64,000 bases of DNA from Bacteroidia bacterium (GTDB taxonomy: Bacteria; Bacteroidota; Bacteroidia; J057), in contig JAWKNO010000001.1 of assembly GCA_041391665.1 (NCBI GenBank), positions 2,356,001 through 2,420,000 of the forward strand. Direction: 5' to 3'. The notes under the pieces were generated by a model. It did no database searches. It saw only the letters and a program-made list of their open reading frames with translations, and was not told where the DNA came from. A program made the translations under genes and the position numbers. This document shows positions 43,118-52,141 of this stretch, in pieces. Numbering within the stretch: position 1 is the stretch's first letter; each line of letters opens with the position of its first letter.

Positions 43118-44494
43118 TTACTTTTGATATTTGCCTCTCATGTGATAAGCCTTTGGCCTCACAAATGCCCGTATTCCGTGGTACGAAAGGGTCGCCCCCA
43201 AGCCTGAGTGCTGACGTCCCGACCACGGGAGTTTTGCACTGACCCTGTCACAGCAATTCCAGTAAACCGTACCTGTATTCATTTGTGCAAGTATGGGAGC
43301 AGCACTTTCATAGCTGTCTGAATATACTGCTGCCGTCAGACCATAGGGGGTATCGAGCATGAGTTTCACCGCTTCTTCGTCAGACTTGACTTTTTGAATG
43401 CCGATGACCGGCCCAAAAGATTCTTCTGTCATCAAACGCATCGTATGATTGACATCTGTAACAACCGTTGGTATAAAATAGTAACCCAGGCCTTCCCACC
43501 GCTCTTCACCAAATACAATTTTCCCACCTTTTAAGATGGCTCTTCCAACCTGCTGCTGCAAAAATGTGACCTGGTCTTTCCTCACCAATGGCCCCACCAT
43601 CGTATCTTTTAGCATGGGGTCGCCAATTTTCCACTTCGCACTCTCCGCAACAAATGCCTCCAAAAATGGCTTGTACACATCTTTGTGCACATAAATCCGT
43701 TCTACTGCACAACAACTCTGGCCACCATTGTAAAAAGCGCCCTCTGCCGCCGCAACTGCTACCGCTTCGATATTGTGATTGTCTGCATTTACATACAATG
43801 GGTCTTTTCCTCCCAGTTCCAACTGGCAGGGCACCATTTTATGTGCTACTTTTTCATATATATATTTTCCGGTTTTGTAAGAGCCTGTGAAAAAATAACC
43901 GTCTAACGGTAGTTCCAGCAGGGCTTCTCCCGCTTCTTTTCCGCCTGTTACTACCTGGAAGATATCTGTTGGAATACCGGCCTCATGGAGCAATTGTTCA
44001 ATTTTTAACCCCGTTAGAGTTGTGTACTCTGAGGGTTTGTAAAGCACAGCATTTCCTCCGATCAATGCCGGAATAAATACATTCACCCCTACCAGATAAG
44101 GATAGTTCCAGGCCGAAATATTGCCAATTACGCCCAGAGGTTCATAGACAATTTTTTCTCCCAAACCATCATCCGTAGTCATCCACTCTTCGGTCAGCCA
44201 CTTCTCCGACTGCTCAATAAAAAACCGGATCCTGTTGCGGGCTCCGTTTAGCTCATTGTGCGATTGCCATAATGGTTTGCCCATCTCGCTGGTTAATGTC
44301 TGAGCCAGTTCTTCGGCATTCTTTTCCAGTAAAATATCAAATCTTTGAATAGCCGCAATTCGCTCCTTTACAGGCACTTTCGCCCATGAAGGTTGGTTTT
44401 TTCGCGCAGTCTGGTATATCGTCCGTATGATTTCAGGTGCGTCAGTTTCAATCGTTGCGATGACCGATTCAGTAGCCGGATTAATAATTTGCAT
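43118..44494 (-). CDS. NAD(P)-dependent aldehyde dehydrogenase
   Basis: 458 residues, complete ALDH. The catalytic Glu is in LELGGKDPLYV and the catalytic Cys in NGGQSCCAVERIYV. The cofactor-binding segment (GNISAWNYPYLVGVNVFIPAL) and the C-terminal motif (MTEESFGPVIGI) are present. It oxidises an aldehyde to the acid in the cytoplasm. The form resembles succinate-semialdehyde/NAD-ALDH types, but the substrate is not determined. It has its own promoter and is divergent from an aspartoacylase-like gene. Confidence 0.92.
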   Translation of the reverse strand: MQIINPATESVIATIETDAPEIIRTIYQTARKNQPSWAKVPVKERIAAIQRFDILLEKNAEELAQTLTSEMGKPLWQSHNELNGARNRIRFFIEQSEKWLTEEWMTTDDGLGEKIVYEPLGVIGNISAWNYPYLVGVNVFIPALIGGNAVLYKPSEYTTLTGLKIEQLLHEAGIPTDIFQVVTGGKEAGEALLELPLDGYFFTGSYKTGKYIYEKVAHKMVPCQLELGGKDPLYVNADNHNIEAVAVAAAEGAFYNGGQSCCAVERIYVHKDVYKPFLEAFVAESAKWKIGDPMLKDTMVGPLVRKDQVTFLQQQVGRAILKGGKIVFGEERWEGLGYYFIPTVVTDVNHTMRLMTEESFGPVIGIQKVKSDEEAVKLMLDTPYGLTAAVYSDSYESAAPILAQMNTGTVYWNCCDRVSAKLPWSGRQHSGLGATLSYHGIRAFVRPKAYHMRGKYQK

Positions 44495-44515
44495 GGGAGG
44501 TATTTAATATTGTTA

Positions 44516-44549
44516 CAAATATATATACCTATTTGCGATCAGCCACAAA
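44516..44549 (-). promoter_or_regulatory. Promoter of the aldehyde dehydrogenase gene
   Basis: On the minus strand TTTG (44546-44549), a 22-base spacer and TATATTTG (44516-44523) resemble the Bacteroidota promoter; the spacer is 1-2 bases long. The -7 element ends 21 bases before the ATG at 44494. Confidence 0.6.
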
Positions 44550-44577
44550 AAAAGACAGCAGACTTTACATCTGCTGT
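44547..44577 (-). terminator. Terminator-like hairpin just upstream of the aldehyde dehydrogenase promoter
   Basis: An 8-bp perfect stem ACAGCAGA / TCTGCTGT with a 7-base loop is followed on the minus strand by C and seven T. No minus-strand gene ends here. Its T-tail supplies the -33 element of the promoter. It may be an insulator or a relic. Confidence 0.5.
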
Positions 44578-44721
44578 ACTTTACCGTAAATATTTACAAT
44601 CCTAATGCCTTCTTATGTACTTAAGATGCTATGATCTGTCAGAGGTCACTATATATTTATTTTTTCTGCTGTTGCGTGCATTAGTAAATCGTAAAATATC
44701 ATCTATTTCTGTGTGCAGGAA

Positions 44722-44737
44722 ATGGTAAATTTACCAT
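44722..44737. promoter_or_regulatory. 16-bp perfect palindrome, candidate operator
   Basis: ATGGTAAATTTACCAT reads identically on both strands and lies 15 bases before the aspartoacylase-like start. A related palindrome GTAAATATTTAC lies at 44586-44597 in the same divergent intergenic region. A regulator binding both is possible. Confidence 0.45.
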
Positions 44738-44752
44738 CCTAATCAACAAACT

Positions 44753-45682
44753 ATGATCTCAGTCCCTCAACGGATGATTGGTTTTTATACTTCCGGACAA
44801 AAAGGTCCTCTGCTTTTTTTTATAGGGGGAATCCACGGCAATGAACCTGCCGGAGTGATTGCGCTTCAACGGGTATTTAATAAGTTATCGGGCTTGTCCC
44901 TTCCGTTTGCCGGAAAATTTGTCGGAGTCTGCGGAAATATGCCGGCACTCTCCAACGGTATCAGGTATATAGATAGGGATTTGAATCGCCTTTGGTCTCA
45001 GGTGGAAATAAATCGGATAAAAGCTACCCCGGAATCGGAGCTGAATTCGGAGGAAAAGCAGTTGCTAGAGCTGCTGGATATCATTGAATCAACGTTTGAT
45101 GGTTCCTGTTCTCCCGAAATTTTGATCGACCTTCATACCACTTCTGCTTCCAATGGTCTCTTTAGTATTGTTACGGAAGATGCCGATAACGCTCGTCTTG
45201 CTTCTTCACTGTACGCACCAGTGATTCTCCGGCTGACAGATTCGCTTGCCGCTACCACAAATATTTTTGCAAAAAACCGCGGATATAAATCACTTGCATT
45301 TGAGGCAGGACAACATGCTGATCCGACTTCCATCGACAACCATGAGGCTGCTATCTGGCTTTTGCTGGAAGCTACAGGTTGTCTTCATAAAGACGATGTC
45401 CCTGAATTTGATCGCTGGCAGTCTCAATTGATACACGCATCAAAAGGGCTTCCCCGTTATGTGGAGGTCATTTACCGCCATGAAATTTCAATGGCGGATG
45501 GCTATGAAATGTATCCGGGTTTTGCCAATTATTCGAAAGTCAAAGCGGGAGATGTGGTTGCTAAAGACCTAAAAGGACCGGTCACCGCTCCTGCCGATGG
45601 CATGATGCTGATGCCACTCTACCAACCACAAGGGGAAGAGGGGTTTTTCCTGATTCAGGAACTGGAAAAACCGTTTTTCTGA
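44753..45682 (+). CDS. Succinylglutamate desuccinylase/aspartoacylase-family zinc hydrolase
   Basis: 309 residues, M14-like carboxypeptidase fold. Zinc ligands are visible in FIGGIHGNEPAG (His and Glu) and DLHTTSASNG (His); RDLNRLW matches the substrate-binding Arg/Asn region. The C-terminal beta domain (VKAGDVVAKDLKGPVTAPADG) is complete. Members remove an acyl group from an amino acid or deacylate related amides. The precise substrate is unknown. It stops 7 bases before the convergent M28 gene. Confidence 0.87.
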   Translation: MISVPQRMIGFYTSGQKGPLLFFIGGIHGNEPAGVIALQRVFNKLSGLSLPFAGKFVGVCGNMPALSNGIRYIDRDLNRLWSQVEINRIKATPESELNSEEKQLLELLDIIESTFDGSCSPEILIDLHTTSASNGLFSIVTEDADNARLASSLYAPVILRLTDSLAATTNIFAKNRGYKSLAFEAGQHADPTSIDNHEAAIWLLLEATGCLHKDDVPEFDRWQSQLIHASKGLPRYVEVIYRHEISMADGYEMYPGFANYSKVKAGDVVAKDLKGPVTAPADGMMLMPLYQPQGEEGFFLIQELEKPFF

Positions 45683-45689
45683 TTGAATT

Positions 45690-47243
45690 TTACCGTTCAA
45701 CAGGTTTGTCCACGACGATTCTTTCTTCCCGGTTGGCAATCTCCCACGCAGTGTAAAATACCTGCCGGGCAATTTTGGCCGTTTTCTCAAAATTGATTTT
45801 CTCTACATCATCGGTCGGTTTGTGATAATCCTTATGTGTACCGGAGAAATAGAAAATAACCGGGATGCCGTTTTTGGCAAAATTGTAATGATCGCTCCGG
45901 TAATAAAACCGCTGAGGGTCATTATCTGCATCATATTTGTAATCCAGAATAAGACCGGAGTACTCTTTGTTTACCCGCTCACTGATCGCATGAAGTTCTG
46001 TACTCAGTCTTTCGGAGCCAATGACATAGGTATAATTGGCTGAGTCAGGAGAATTTTCATATTTGCTGTCAATCCTTCCAACCATATCAATATTAAGATC
46101 GACCACCGTATTTGCCAGCGGGTATAGCGGGTTACTGGTATAATATTCTGATCCCAACAATCCTTTTTCTTCACCTGATACAAGCATAAAAAGCATACTG
46201 CGTCTGGGTCTGTGACCAGCCTCTGCTGCAAGGGCAAATGCCTCGGCAATTTCCATAATCGAAGATGTACCAGATGCATCGTCGTCTGCGCCATTATTTA
46301 CCTCTCCGTTTCTGCTTACACCGATATGGTCGTAGTGGGCTGTGAGTACCAATAGTTCATCTTTTTTATCAGTACCTTCAAGATATGCCAGGACATTTTC
46401 GCCACTTTTTACGGATCCCTGGATGTCTGCGGAAAGAGAAAAATTCGCTTTTTTAAAATCTAAAACAGCAGGTTTGTCGGATGTCGCCAGTTCTTTTTTC
46501 AGATTTTCGGCTTTTGCTTTTGCCAGCCCCAGTAAATAATTGCCTGCAGTTTCAGAAAGGTATATTCCCGCCATCGATACGGTTTGTTCTCCTGTTATAG
46601 ACATCGAGCTTCTTCCTGCAAATCGTTTGACAACCGTGAATACAGAGTCTGGAAGAATGAGCATGAAGGCTTTTGCGCCGGCGGCTTTATAGGTTTCTCC
46701 GCGGCTTCTCCATTCTCTGAGCTGATCCAGAAGCCGGATAGATGTCTCTGCCCCGGGATTGGGATCTCCTGCAAAAACTACCACGAGTTTGTCCTTCACA
46801 TCAGTATGACGGAAATTGTTGTAGCTTTCTGACGAAAGACCATAACCGCCAAACACAATGTCCCCGGTCAGTTGTGGAGGAAGCCCCGGCCCGTAGTAGG
46901 AAAAATCATCTTTGAATGCGAATGTTTTTTTCCCGATGGACATCGTTGCCTCATTTACGCCTGACTGGTTGAGGTAAAATTGCTGGAAATAACTGCCAGA
47001 TTCCGGAACACCACCCGGAAGTCCCATTCGCAAAAACTGCGATTTGATATACAGACCGGCGATTTTCTGTCCACGCTCACCGGTTTCCCGACCTTCTACC
47101 AGATCATCTGCGAGAAAGGATATATGTGCTTTTATATCCCGTGCTTCAATGGTTTTTCCAAATGTTAATGCATTTTCATCAACCTGGGAAAACCCTGATA
47201 AAGCAGTCAGTATTGAAAGTAGGATCGTATAAAATGACTTCAT
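45690..47243 (-). CDS. M28-family aminopeptidase, exported
   Basis: 517 residues. A signal peptide (SFYTILLSILTALSGFSQV) directs export. A protease-associated-like region occupies about 100-250. The M28 catalytic domain follows with zinc ligands in LTAHYDHIGV, NNGADDDASGTSSIMEIAEA, VSGEEKGLLGSEYY and RSDHYNFAKNGIPVIFYFSG. It cleaves N-terminal residues of peptides in the periplasm. No sorting domain is seen. It lies beside tpiA but with no obvious functional link. Confidence 0.92.
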   Translation of the reverse strand: MKSFYTILLSILTALSGFSQVDENALTFGKTIEARDIKAHISFLADDLVEGRETGERGQKIAGLYIKSQFLRMGLPGGVPESGSYFQQFYLNQSGVNEATMSIGKKTFAFKDDFSYYGPGLPPQLTGDIVFGGYGLSSESYNNFRHTDVKDKLVVVFAGDPNPGAETSIRLLDQLREWRSRGETYKAAGAKAFMLILPDSVFTVVKRFAGRSSMSITGEQTVSMAGIYLSETAGNYLLGLAKAKAENLKKELATSDKPAVLDFKKANFSLSADIQGSVKSGENVLAYLEGTDKKDELLVLTAHYDHIGVSRNGEVNNGADDDASGTSSIMEIAEAFALAAEAGHRPRRSMLFMLVSGEEKGLLGSEYYTSNPLYPLANTVVDLNIDMVGRIDSKYENSPDSANYTYVIGSERLSTELHAISERVNKEYSGLILDYKYDADNDPQRFYYRSDHYNFAKNGIPVIFYFSGTHKDYHKPTDDVEKINFEKTAKIARQVFYTAWEIANREERIVVDKPVER

Positions 47244-47291
47244 ATTAATTCGAATTGGTGTTCCGGAAATGTAGCAAAATCTAACAATTTA

Positions 47292-48053
47292 TCACAATGC
47301 AGCAATGATTCCAGCAAATTCGGCAGCATTCATACTGGCTCCTCCGACTAAACCACCATCTATATCCTCTTGAGAGAATAATTCTGCTGCATTGGCTGCT
47401 TTGACACTGCCTCCATATAACAAGGAGATCTGATCCGCTACACCATCACCATATTTTCCGGAAATCAGAGACCGGATAGTAGCATGCACTTCCTGCGCCT
47501 GAGCCGGGGAAGCAGTTTTGCCTGTACCAATTGCCCATACAGGTTCGTAGGCTATAATCAGCTTGCTGAAATTTTCTGCATCGAGATGAAAAGCACCTTC
47601 GCTGAGTTGTGTGCTGTTTACCTCCATGGTTTTACCAGACTCGCGCTCTTCGAGCGTTTCTCCAATACAATAGATGGGTACAAGTCCGTGTGCAAGTGCC
47701 CGATTGATTTTGGCTGCCAGAATAGCATTGGTTTCTCCAAAATATTGTCTTCTTTCCGAATGACCAATGATAACATGGGTCACACCGATAGAAGTGAGCA
47801 TGGCGGCAGAGATTTCGCCAGTATATGCACCGCTTTCTTCCTGATGCAGGTTTTGGCCTGCTACAAAAACCCGGTCGTTGGATGCCGCAAGCTCTACCAC
47901 TTTGCTGAGATAAGGATAAGAAGGAGCGAAAATAACCTGAGCATTTTCTTTGGTATTTCCTTCAAAAGCTTCCAATACACCGCCTGCAAGGCTCCATGCT
48001 TCGGCGGCAGTAAGGTTCATTTTCCAGTTTCCGGCTGCAATCTTTTTGCGCAT
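47292..48053 (-). CDS. tpiA: Triosephosphate isomerase
   Basis: 253 residues, full TIM barrel. Catalytic residues are visible: Lys in AAGNWKMN, His in VIIGHSERRQYFGE and Glu in IIAYEPVWAIGTGKTASPAQ (phosphate loop), with the C-terminal LYGGSVKAANA phosphate-binding loop. It interconverts dihydroxyacetone phosphate and glyceraldehyde 3-phosphate in glycolysis. It follows the GlmU-like gene by 20 bases on the same strand, so the two are probably co-transcribed. Confidence 0.98.
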   Translation of the reverse strand: MRKKIAAGNWKMNLTAAEAWSLAGGVLEAFEGNTKENAQVIFAPSYPYLSKVVELAASNDRVFVAGQNLHQEESGAYTGEISAAMLTSIGVTHVIIGHSERRQYFGETNAILAAKINRALAHGLVPIYCIGETLEERESGKTMEVNSTQLSEGAFHLDAENFSKLIIAYEPVWAIGTGKTASPAQAQEVHATIRSLISGKYGDGVADQISLLYGGSVKAANAAELFSQEDIDGGLVGGASMNAAEFAGIIAAL

Positions 48054-48073
48054 AGGGGTTTTTATTAATGATT

Positions 48074-49324
48074 CTAAAGTCTGATTTCTGAATTATGTAT
48101 GTTAAGTTCCCGTGAGCGATATTTTTCGGTGATTTCAAACACTTTGGCCAGGATCATTTTTTCTTCATGATCAAAGAGAATTCCCTTCCTCATCATGACT
48201 TTTTCGGCTACTTCAAATGCTTTTTCCAGGCGGTAGGTAGTGGTCTCTTCCCCCCCTCCCCAGGAAAAGTCGGGAATATATGACCTGTGAAATCCCGATC
48301 CAAATATGTTGGCAAAAACCCCTACTACCGTGCCGGTATTAAACATGGTATTGATGCTGCATTTGCTATGGTCAGCCATCATGAGTCCGCAAAATTGTTT
48401 TCCCGTATCGCGAAATGTTTCAGTAGGGTAGTGCCATAGTTTTACATTCGCATAGTTGTTTTTTAGGTTGGAGGAATTGGTATCTGCACCGAGATTACAC
48501 CAATAACCTAGTACCGCATTGCCTAAATAACCTTCGTGTCCTTTATTGGAATAGCCCATCAGAACAGAATTGGCAATTTCTCCCCCAACTTTACTATGCG
48601 GGCCAATGGTGGAATCCCCTCTGAGTTTGGCGCCCATATTTACATGTGCATAGTCACAGATAGCATGAGCCCTGCGGATAATGGCCCCTTCATTGATTTC
48701 CACATTTTTCCCTAAAAATATGGGGCCATCTTCCGCATTGAGTACGGCTGCGCGAATTTTTACACCCGGGCTGACAAAAATATTATCTGCGCCGTAGATT
48801 CTTGTGTGAGGGTCATCAATTTTGGCCGAGGTTTCCGTACGTGTGATCAACTCAAAATCAAAGCAGATCCATTGATCGTTGTCCTTAAAAATATCGGGAA
48901 GGCAACGGATGGCGGAGGGAGAGATTTCCGTTTTCTCTGCTTTTAAACCCAGGTGTTCCAACAACCCCCGGTCTATAATGCCCCGGTGATCGGCAGGTAT
49001 CAGAGTGGGCGAAAATCTGGCGACAAGTACTTCCTTTTCAGGACTCAGATAGTAGGTGTTTGGGGCCGATTCGTTGGCCAGGTGGCGAAGCTCAGGTTCA
49101 GGAAGAAACTTCCCATTCACCCATACGGCTTCAGCCGGAGGCAGTTCATCATTAAATCTTACACCCAGGTAGTCATAAGAAAGCCGTAGGCAGGATTTGC
49201 CCGTTGTGCGGCGCCATCTTTCGATTTGGGTAAAAATTCCTTTCCGGATTTCAAAAACCGGGCGGGTAAAGGTAAACGGAAGCAGGTCGAAATGGGAGGT
49301 GTCTTCAAAAAGGATATAGGTCAT
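48074..49324 (-). CDS. GlmU-like sugar nucleotidyltransferase with left-handed beta-helix
   Basis: 416 residues from MTYILFED at 49324; a longer frame to 49399 has no support and runs into a terminator. The N-terminal half (FTFTRPVFEIRKGIFTQIERW) matches the Bacteroidota GlmU-related family, which lacks the classic GxGTRM pyrophosphorylase loop. The C-terminal half (about 190-400) is a hexapeptide-repeat helix (IFLGKNVEINEGAIIRRAHA, then TNSSNLKNNYANV). The expected role is acetyl- or nucleotidyl-transfer to a sugar phosphate in cell-envelope precursor synthesis; the substrate is unproven. It is first in a unit with tpiA. Confidence 0.85.
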   Translation of the reverse strand: MTYILFEDTSHFDLLPFTFTRPVFEIRKGIFTQIERWRRTTGKSCLRLSYDYLGVRFNDELPPAEAVWVNGKFLPEPELRHLANESAPNTYYLSPEKEVLVARFSPTLIPADHRGIIDRGLLEHLGLKAEKTEISPSAIRCLPDIFKDNDQWICFDFELITRTETSAKIDDPHTRIYGADNIFVSPGVKIRAAVLNAEDGPIFLGKNVEINEGAIIRRAHAICDYAHVNMGAKLRGDSTIGPHSKVGGEIANSVLMGYSNKGHEGYLGNAVLGYWCNLGADTNSSNLKNNYANVKLWHYPTETFRDTGKQFCGLMMADHSKCSINTMFNTGTVVGVFANIFGSGFHRSYIPDFSWGGGEETTTYRLEKAFEVAEKVMMRKGILFDHEEKMILAKVFEITEKYRSRELNIHNSEIRL

Positions 49325-49353
49325 GGTTGGGAATTTGAGGTAAAAATAACACA

Positions 49354-49383
49354 AGAAGAGCAGTTCTTTAGAACTGCTCTTCT
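49354..49383 (-). terminator. Terminator of rpmE2
   Basis: A 13-bp perfect stem AGAAGAGCAGTTC / GAACTGCTCTTCT with a TTTA loop lies 31 bases past the L31 stop; a T-rich tail follows on the minus strand. Confidence 0.72.
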
Positions 49384-49413
49384 CCAAATCTTTCCTCAAA
49401 AGCAGGAAAATTC

Positions 49414-49671
49414 CTACTGTTTGTTATTTTTATTGCCGTAACGGCTATAAAATTTATCCACGCGACCGGCAGTATCCACCAATTTTTGTTTTCCAGTGAA
49501 AAATGGGTGGGAATCACTGGAGATTTCCAGTTTCACGAGGGGATACTCATTGCCGTCATCCCAGGTAATAGTTTCTCTGGTTTTTACGGTTGAACGGGTT
49601 TTAAAGGAGAAATCCGTAGAAATATCCTTAAAAATCACTTCTCTGTATTCTGGATGAATGTCGTTTTTCAT
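49414..49671 (-). CDS. rpmE2: 50S ribosomal protein L31 type B
   Basis: 85 residues. The start MKNDIHPEYREVIFKD and the SSDSHPFFTGKQKLVDTAGRVDKF region are typical of the zinc-free (C-minus) L31: no Cys is present. It binds the large subunit near the central protuberance. It is a single gene with its own terminator. Being Cys-less, it may be a low-zinc or general form; no second L31 is visible in this window. Confidence 0.97.
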   Translation of the reverse strand: MKNDIHPEYREVIFKDISTDFSFKTRSTVKTRETITWDDGNEYPLVKLEISSDSHPFFTGKQKLVDTAGRVDKFYSRYGNKNNKQ

Positions 49672-49743
49672 TACGTCTCAATTTTTGCACTGCAAAGATA
49701 GAAGAATGATTGTAAATAAACAATTGCAAAAGGTAAATTTTCG

Positions 49744-49775
49744 TTTGGGTCTTGAAAAGGAAAATCTTATTTTTG
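49744..49775 (+). promoter_or_regulatory. Promoter of the FnIII-like small protein gene
   Basis: TTTG (49744-49747), a 20-base spacer and TATTTTTG (49768-49775) match the consensus exactly and end 23 bases before the ATG at 49799. Confidence 0.75.
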
Positions 49776-49798
49776 CTATCGACGCTGTATTCCTGCTT

Positions 49799-50209
49799 AT
49801 GAAAGGAAGATATATTACCGGTATACTGATTCTTCTCAATATCCTTCTCCTGACTTATATGGTCCAGGGGCAGAATGTATTGCTTAACTATTTTAGCCTC
49901 GCTTCGGATGGCGCCGATATTCTATTAGAATGGGAACTGCCCGACGAAGCAAATGTGGTAGAATACAGAATCTTTCGCCGGATAAACGAGGACACCAATC
50001 AGGATCACGTGGTTACCATCCCTTCAGATGGTACCGGTAAGTACCAGTACCTCGACGATGGGATTTTCAAAACCACCTCCCGTGTACTGCATTACGATCT
50101 TCAAATTATCACTGCCGGTAAAACCTATACCTTTACCAGTAGTGTCTCTCACAATCCTACCTCCATTCAGCGAACCTGGGGAAGTATAAAGTCGATGTTT
50201 AAGCCGTGA
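49799..50209 (+). CDS. Exported fibronectin type III-like small protein, unknown function
   Basis: 136 residues from MKGRYITG; a longer frame from 49658 overlaps rpmE2 and its 47 extra residues lie across the promoter. A signal peptide (ITGILILLNILLLTYMVQGQ) is followed by one beta-sandwich domain, LASDGADILLEWELPDEANVVEYRIFRR ... LHYDLQIITAGKTYTF, of FnIII character (Trp after LLEWEL, YRIFRR strand). No sorting domain. It starts 11 bases before the DUF1460 gene stop-to-start gap, so the two are probably one transcript. A periplasmic binding or adhesion role is possible. Confidence 0.65.
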   Translation: MKGRYITGILILLNILLLTYMVQGQNVLLNYFSLASDGADILLEWELPDEANVVEYRIFRRINEDTNQDHVVTIPSDGTGKYQYLDDGIFKTTSRVLHYDLQIITAGKTYTFTSSVSHNPTSIQRTWGSIKSMFKP

Positions 50210-50219
50210 GGTATATCCT

Positions 50220-51086
50220 ATGATCCGTTCAAAAATTGTCCTGAACTGGCTGGCAACTGCTGCCTTATTCTTTTTGTATGTACCTGTTTTTGCACAGACG
50301 TACTGCACAATAGAAAATAAAGCCCGCTGCGAATCACTACTGACTGATTTCCATCAGGCAGGCTGGCAATCACTTCCTGTAAGTGCTGTCGCTATGGAAG
50401 TCGGGAAAAAATTGCTCGGAACCCCCTATGTCGCCAAAACACTGGAAATAGAAGGTGCCGAACAATTGGTCGTCGATCTCTCCGGACTTGACTGTACTAC
50501 CTTTCTGGAAAATGTCGTGGTGTTTTCCCGCCTGATAAAAAAGGACAAACTCGACTTTGAATCCTTTAGCCGAGAACTCGAAAACCTGCGGTACAGAGAT
50601 GGTCAGCTTGACGGGTATGACTCCCGCCTTCATTATTTTTCTGACTGGATCTTTCACAACCAGCAAAAAGGAATTATTAAAGATGTGACAAAGGCTTGTG
50701 GTGGAAAACCGTATGTAAAGCCAATCAATTTTATGTCCACCCATACTTCAGCTTACCGCCAGCTGGCAGACAGCGCGTTTGTTCGTTCTATCCGGCTTGC
50801 CGAAAAGGATATCAATTCACGGGAATACTACTATATACCGAAAGCTGAAATCTTACAGAATGAAAGCCGCATAGAAAGTGGTGACCTGATTGCCATTACT
50901 ACTTCGATCGCAGGGCTTGATATTGTGCATGTGGGTTTTGCTATCAAGAAAAATGGCCGCACACATTTATTTCACGCTTCTACGGGTTCTATGAAGGTGG
51001 AGATTTCTGAAAAACCCATCAGTGAATACCTCGCTGGCAACAAAAACCAGTCGGGTATTATGGTTTGCCGTTTGGTTGAACCATAA
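50220..51086 (+). CDS. DUF1460 N-acetylmuramoyl-L-alanine amidase-like protein
   Basis: 288 residues. A signal peptide (MIRSKIVLNWLATAALFFLY, cut near VFAQT) precedes a cysteine-peptidase-like DUF1460 domain. The likely nucleophile Cys lies in VDLSGLDCTTFLENVVVF and the His in GLDIVHVGFAI, an NlpC/P60-like arrangement. Members of this family process cell-wall muropeptides in the periplasm. It is the second gene of a short unit (10-base gap from the FnIII-like gene). Confidence 0.9.
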   Translation: MIRSKIVLNWLATAALFFLYVPVFAQTYCTIENKARCESLLTDFHQAGWQSLPVSAVAMEVGKKLLGTPYVAKTLEIEGAEQLVVDLSGLDCTTFLENVVVFSRLIKKDKLDFESFSRELENLRYRDGQLDGYDSRLHYFSDWIFHNQQKGIIKDVTKACGGKPYVKPINFMSTHTSAYRQLADSAFVRSIRLAEKDINSREYYYIPKAEILQNESRIESGDLIAITTSIAGLDIVHVGFAIKKNGRTHLFHASTGSMKVEISEKPISEYLAGNKNQSGIMVCRLVEP

Positions 51087-51088
51087 AG

Positions 51089-51113
51089 AAGGGACCATGT
51101 AGTATGGTCCCTT
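51089..51113. terminator. Hairpin between the convergent DUF1460 and ROK genes
   Basis: A 10-bp perfect stem AAGGGACCAT / ATGGTCCCTT with a 5-base loop just past the DUF1460 stop; T-tails are weak on both strands. Confidence 0.55.
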
Positions 51114-51154
51114 GCGTGTTAATCAGCGTCAGAGCTGTGAGTTGATAGTAATCC

Positions 51155-52111
51155 CTAAATTTCTTTCCAAACCATCGCACTTGCCCCCAAAATAGCGGCA
51201 TTTACGTCTGGTAGTCCGGATGGAAGAATTTTTACCTTATTTTTGTAAATAGCCAGAAGGTTATCCTCCATATGTTGATAGGTAGGGTCAAGGATCCATT
51301 TCCCGGCCTTTGCCACACCTCCAAAAAGGAATATGGATTGGGGGCTGAGGTAGGCAACTGCATCTGATAGCGATTCTCCCAAAATTTTACCCGTATATTC
51401 AAAAGCTGCTACAGCTACGGGGTCTCCACTTTCTGCAGCTTCAAAAATGTCTTTTGGCGTAAGTTTTTCGGGTAAAATATGCGCCAGTGGACTTTCATCT
51501 TTTGACCCTGCCAACAGTTCCTGAACCGTAAGTACCAGTCCCCGCGCAGAAGCGTAGGTTTCTACACATCCTTTCCGGCCACAGGTGCACATTCTGCCTC
51601 CCCTGACTGCACACACATGACCAAATTCGCCCGCAAATCCGTCGTGCCCATAGACAAGTTCGCCATTGACGACAAATCCGCTGCCAACTCCCGTACCCAG
51701 GGTAATCATGATAAAATCTTTCAGGCCCTTGGCACCGCCATAGATCATTTCTCCAATCGCAGCTGCATTGGCATCGTTGGTTAGGACTATGGGGACTCCG
51801 GGGAAATACTCGCTGAAAAGTTGCGTCATTGGAATTACACCTTTCCACTTCAGGTTGGGCGCATACTCGATCGTTCCCTTAAAATAGTTGCCATTGGGCG
51901 CGCCAATTCCTACACCTTTAATTTCTACAGGCTCGGGAAGGGATTCGACGAGGCTATGAATTGCGTTGGAGACTACCCGAACGTATTCTCCCACATCCTC
52001 ATATTTAGGCGTGGACAGTGAAGTCTCCGCCAATGCATTGCCATGCTGATCTACAATTCCGTATTTGGTATTGGTTCCGCCAATGTCTATACCAATTGCT
52101 ACTGGGGTCAT
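51155..52111 (-). CDS. ROK-family sugar kinase (glucokinase or amino-sugar kinase)
   Basis: 318 residues. ATP-phosphate motif GIDIGGTNTKYGIVD near the N-terminus; catalytic Asp in LTNDANAAAIGEM; GTGVGSGFVV; zinc-binding CTCGRKGCVE (about 175). It phosphorylates a hexose (glucose or N-acetylglucosamine-type) in the cytoplasm. It starts 30 bases after the MFS sugar transporter gene, so both should come from the operator-controlled promoter in front of the transporter. Specificity between Glc, GlcNAc and ManNAc is not readable here. Confidence 0.92.
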   Translation of the reverse strand: MTPVAIGIDIGGTNTKYGIVDQHGNALAETSLSTPKYEDVGEYVRVVSNAIHSLVESLPEPVEIKGVGIGAPNGNYFKGTIEYAPNLKWKGVIPMTQLFSEYFPGVPIVLTNDANAAAIGEMIYGGAKGLKDFIMITLGTGVGSGFVVNGELVYGHDGFAGEFGHVCAVRGGRMCTCGRKGCVETYASARGLVLTVQELLAGSKDESPLAHILPEKLTPKDIFEAAESGDPVAVAAFEYTGKILGESLSDAVAYLSPQSIFLFGGVAKAGKWILDPTYQHMEDNLLAIYKNKVKILPSGLPDVNAAILGASAMVWKEI

Positions 52112-52141
52112 ATGCTTCGCTTAATTCTGTATCTGGTTTTT

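Noticed and set aside
49658..49798. N-terminal extension of the FnIII-like small protein
   Set aside because: It overlaps rpmE2 and spans a consensus promoter; the signal peptide begins only at 49799.
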